A stretch of 64,000 bases of DNA from assembly GCF_002217945.1 (NCBI RefSeq), contig NZ_BCMG01000001.1:62001-126000 (forward strand), in the 5' to 3' direction. The notes below the pieces were generated by a model, which ran no database searches, was not told the DNA's origin, and saw only the letters and a list, made by a program, of their open reading frames with translations. The stretch is from Secundilactobacillus silagei JCM 19001. Lineage in GTDB: Bacteria > Bacillota > Bacilli > Lactobacillales > Lactobacillaceae. How positions within the stretch are numbered: position 1 is the stretch's first letter; every line of letters starts with the position of its first letter. The position numbers and the translations under genes are program-made. Positions 62,151 to 64,000 of the stretch are shown here, piece after piece.

Positions 62151-62747
62151 ATGATGAAACCAGTAATTAAATTCGTATTACCATTGGCAGTTCTGGGGCT
62201 GCTGGGCGGCTGCGGGTCACAGACCAAGTCGCATTCGGCGTCATCTAATAAGCCGAAAACTAGTAAGGTTGCAAAGAACAAGGCCGTTAACAGCAGTAAC
62301 AGTGCGGCAAGTCAGTCTTCGGTCACTCAGTCATCTTCTGATTCGGAGTCGTCAGTGGCATCTTCTCAGTCTTCAAGTTCCAGCGAACATCAACATTCAG
62401 TGAAGTCTCCAGCGACTTCACAGCAGCCAACTAAAGCCAGCAGCGCTAAGACTAAGATGACGCAAGCCCATCCGGCAGTCACACAGCAGTCGGTGGCCAG
62501 TAAAATTTCCCAGACGTTGGGTGGCCAATATGCGCCTCAAGACCTGGCCTTTCAATTTAGTCAGTCGGGTGCTGGGACCTACACCGTTCAAGTGCAGGAA
62601 AATCACCAGTCACCTAACATGAAGGCTAAGGGTGCCGACCCGAGCACCAGCCCAACAGTGGCCTGGTTTAAGACTAATACCAACGGGCAGCTGCTGAAGT
62701 CAGTTGACGGCGGTGCCACTTACACAGTCGTAGGTAATGCTTATTAA
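62151..62747 (+). CDS. Ser-rich lipoprotein
   Basis: The 198-residue protein starts with a lipoprotein signal ending in the lipobox LLGGC (Cys about residue 21). A 90-residue Ser/Thr/Lys/Gln-rich low-complexity stretch leads to a small folded C-terminal domain (YAPQDLAFQFSQSGAGTYTV, VAWFKTNTNGQL, YTVVGNAY). The family is unknown. A purine-rich GGGGGGAGAGG lies some 33 bases upstream, too far for a normal ribosome site, so initiation at 62151 or the next ATG is unusual or the site is brought close by folding. Confidence 0.75.
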   Translation: MMKPVIKFVLPLAVLGLLGGCGSQTKSHSASSNKPKTSKVAKNKAVNSSNSAASQSSVTQSSSDSESSVASSQSSSSSEHQHSVKSPATSQQPTKASSAKTKMTQAHPAVTQQSVASKISQTLGGQYAPQDLAFQFSQSGAGTYTVQVQENHQSPNMKAKGADPSTSPTVAWFKTNTNGQLLKSVDGGATYTVVGNAY

Positions 62748-62760
62748 CTTTAAAAGACAA

Positions 62761-62810
62761 CAAAATAACCTGTTGATCGTTATTCACTAACGACCAGCAG
62801 GTTATTTTTG
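62761..62810 (+). terminator. Terminator after the lipoprotein gene
   Basis: CAAAATAACCTGTTGATCG pairs with its near-complement, ending in TTTTTG; it works for both convergent genes. Confidence 0.75.
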
Positions 62811-62852
62811 TGACTTAATAGACATATTCAAGTAGCATCTGTTGATATCAAG

Positions 62853-63203
62853 TTACCACATACCGTGTTTTTCGCGAATCGATGATCTAAATCCAAACAG
62901 CGCAACGATAAAGGCAAAGAATGCGATAGCGGCAATCACCGTCCACAGCCAGCTGCTGGTTTGGACCAAAACAAAATAACCGATACCGATAGAACTAAAA
63001 AGTGTTAACAGCAAAGATAAAAAGAGATTTTCAATACCGAAAAATGCGTGGCCAATGGTCAGCATAATGGCGCCGGTAAAGACGGTCTCAGCACTAACCA
63101 TACTGCCTGCGTGATAGAAAAATGCACCAAATTCAAGCAGTACACCCAGTACCATTACGGTTACCCCAAATGCTGTAGTGAATTTAAGTGGTTTTCGAGC
63201 CAT
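62853..63203 (-). CDS. Membrane protein, four predicted helices
   Basis: The 116-residue protein has four hydrophobic segments, including FGVTVMVLGVLLEFGAFF and LWTVIAAIAFFAFIVALFGF, with a short basic tail. Family is not recognised. The ATG at 63203 follows GAAGGTGATC. It lies downstream of the EcfT gene in the same direction, 58 bases away, and might belong to that operon. Confidence 0.55.
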   Translation of the reverse strand: MARKPLKFTTAFGVTVMVLGVLLEFGAFFYHAGSMVSAETVFTGAIMLTIGHAFFGIENLFLSLLLTLFSSIGIGYFVLVQTSSWLWTVIAAIAFFAFIVALFGFRSSIREKHGMW

Positions 63204-63261
63204 AATGATCACCTTCTTTAACTTATATTATAATTCTTTTACGTTAAATGCGGTAATCATA

Positions 63262-63918
63262 TTACTGAAGATGAAAACCAAACAGGGCCACTTGCAAAAG
63301 TACCAGACTGCCGAGCAAAACGAGCCAGTCCCACCAGCGGACACGAATTTGCTTGAAATAGGTGCGGGGAGCTTCTTCCGAAAAGCCGTGTGATGTCATG
63401 GCTTCGGCTAGATTTTCTGACCAGTCTAAGGAAGCCAGGATCGCTTTAAAATACAACTGTGGTGACCAGACGTGCAGGGCCTGTCCGCGCATGTTACCAG
63501 CGGCCCGAATAATGTTAACTTCACTGACAATTTTAGGTAACAAATTAAACGCACCTAAAAAGCCATACGCAAACTTACTGGGAATGTGGGTGTTTTGCTC
63601 TAAAGACATCACCAAATCAGAAACGGTGGTGGTCAAAGTGGCTGCTGAACCAACGAACACGTAGGCGTAGATCCGAGTAAACAGGACTAAAGCAAAATGA
63701 ACACCAGCATTTGACTGAAGCAAAATCGCCACTGCCAGAGCCGAAGCTGGGATCAACGGCACAAAGAACAACAGGATGAGTCGTTTGAAAGTGGGGCGGC
63801 TGGTGAGAATGAGCAGCAGCCCAATTACTGCCAGTGCAAGATTCACGATCCAAGTACTGGTGAAAGAAATTTCCAGTGCAATCAGCACTGCTAATAAGAA
63901 TTTAAAACTCGGGTTCAC
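63262..63918 (-). CDS. ECF transporter transmembrane protein (EcfT/CbiQ family)
   Basis: The 218-residue protein has about five membrane helices and cytoplasmic coupling segments. NIIRAAGNMRGQAL and NLAEAMTSHGFSE match the two Ala-Arg-Gly-type coupling helices of EcfT that touch the ATPases, though the second reads SHG instead of ARG. It would move a vitamin or metal ligand bound by a substrate-specific S component not in the window. The GTG start follows GGGGGG and overlaps the upstream ATPase stop as GTGA. Confidence 0.82.
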   Translation of the reverse strand: MNPSFKFLLAVLIALEISFTSTWIVNLALAVIGLLLILTSRPTFKRLILLFFVPLIPASALAVAILLQSNAGVHFALVLFTRIYAYVFVGSAATLTTTVSDLVMSLEQNTHIPSKFAYGFLGAFNLLPKIVSEVNIIRAAGNMRGQALHVWSPQLYFKAILASLDWSENLAEAMTSHGFSEEAPRTYFKQIRVRWWDWLVLLGSLVLLQVALFGFHLQ

Positions 63919-64000
63919 GCTAATCCCCCCACATACTGTAATTGTCGATCCTTAAGCGTTACGTGATAGTCGACCAAAGCATCCAGGCCGAACAGCTGAT
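63915..64000 (-). CDS. ABC ATPase of the ECF transporter, 3' end (partial)
   Basis: Only the last 27 codons are in the window: the end LDALVDYHVTLKDRQLQYV leads to a TGA that overlaps the EcfT start. The position directly before ecfT marks it as the ATPase partner, possibly the YkoD-type double ATPase. Identity rests on context. Confidence 0.6.
   Translation of the reverse strand, partial: QLFGLDALVDYHVTLKDRQLQYVGGLA

Overview
The window looks like a chromosomal segment of a lactic acid bacterium of the family Lactobacillaceae. Supporting evidence is strong AGGAGG-type ribosome sites with many TTG and GTG starts, a galactose operon of the galKETR type, a CitI-controlled citrate lyase cluster, PepO, an FLP-type Crp regulator, a KxYKxGKxW/LPxTG surface protein, T-box and PyrR attenuators, and CcpA-type cre sites. 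The genus cannot be fixed from sequence alone; the gene set resembles Lactiplantibacillus and related genera. I see no prophage, IS element, CRISPR array or rRNA operon.

Layout. 1-5.5 kb: the 3' part of a PEP-carboxykinase-like P-loop protein, a small membrane protein, a secreted protein, an L-lactate oxidase with a cre site, and a DUF2252 protein. 5.7-12.5 kb: pgm and galK-galE-galT-galR. Matching operator-like sites in front of pgm and galK suggest one GalR regulon covering galactose to glucose-6-phosphate. 12.7-22.5 kb: an LDH-like dehydrogenase with an MDH-like specificity residue, a hydrolase, citI, and divergent citM-citC-citD-citE-citF-citX-citG. This encodes complete citrate lyase, its activation and prosthetic-group synthesis, and oxaloacetate decarboxylation, but no citrate transporter. 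22.6-32.8 kb: nucleoside hydrolase, pepO, a stress protein, a heterodimeric ABC exporter with one degenerate ATP site, and a YibE/F membrane pair.

32.9-44.1 kb: LPxTG protein and amidase (both behind WalR-box-like sites), PerR, 6-phosphogluconolactonase, an SGNH protein, then an operon of a Cas4-like/XPD-like helicase, an MmcB-like nuclease-fold protein and an sce7725-like protein. 44.2-46.7 kb: pyrB-pyrC behind a PyrR attenuator. 46.8-51.8 kb: small secreted and hypothetical genes, an FLP-type redox regulator, tRNA-Ala(CGC), and a tandem pair of secreted paralogues with duplicated leaders. 51.9-55.8 kb: a frameshifted MFS transporter, a HAD nucleotidase, and a T-box-controlled homocysteine synthase. 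55.8-64 kb: a newly recognised 50-residue ORF, a protein apparently made of four Sm-like units, an MFS transporter, DegV, a macrodomain protein, an NlpC/P60 hydrolase, a Ser-rich lipoprotein and an ECF transporter module that runs off the end.

The least explained items are the four-unit Sm-like protein (56116-57282), the helicase that lacks the iron-sulfur cysteines expected of its family, together with its two partners (40098-44091), the covarying leader hairpin of the tandem secreted genes, and the mosaic LDH/MDH beside the citrate genes. Family assignments rest on motif recognition; no database search was possible.
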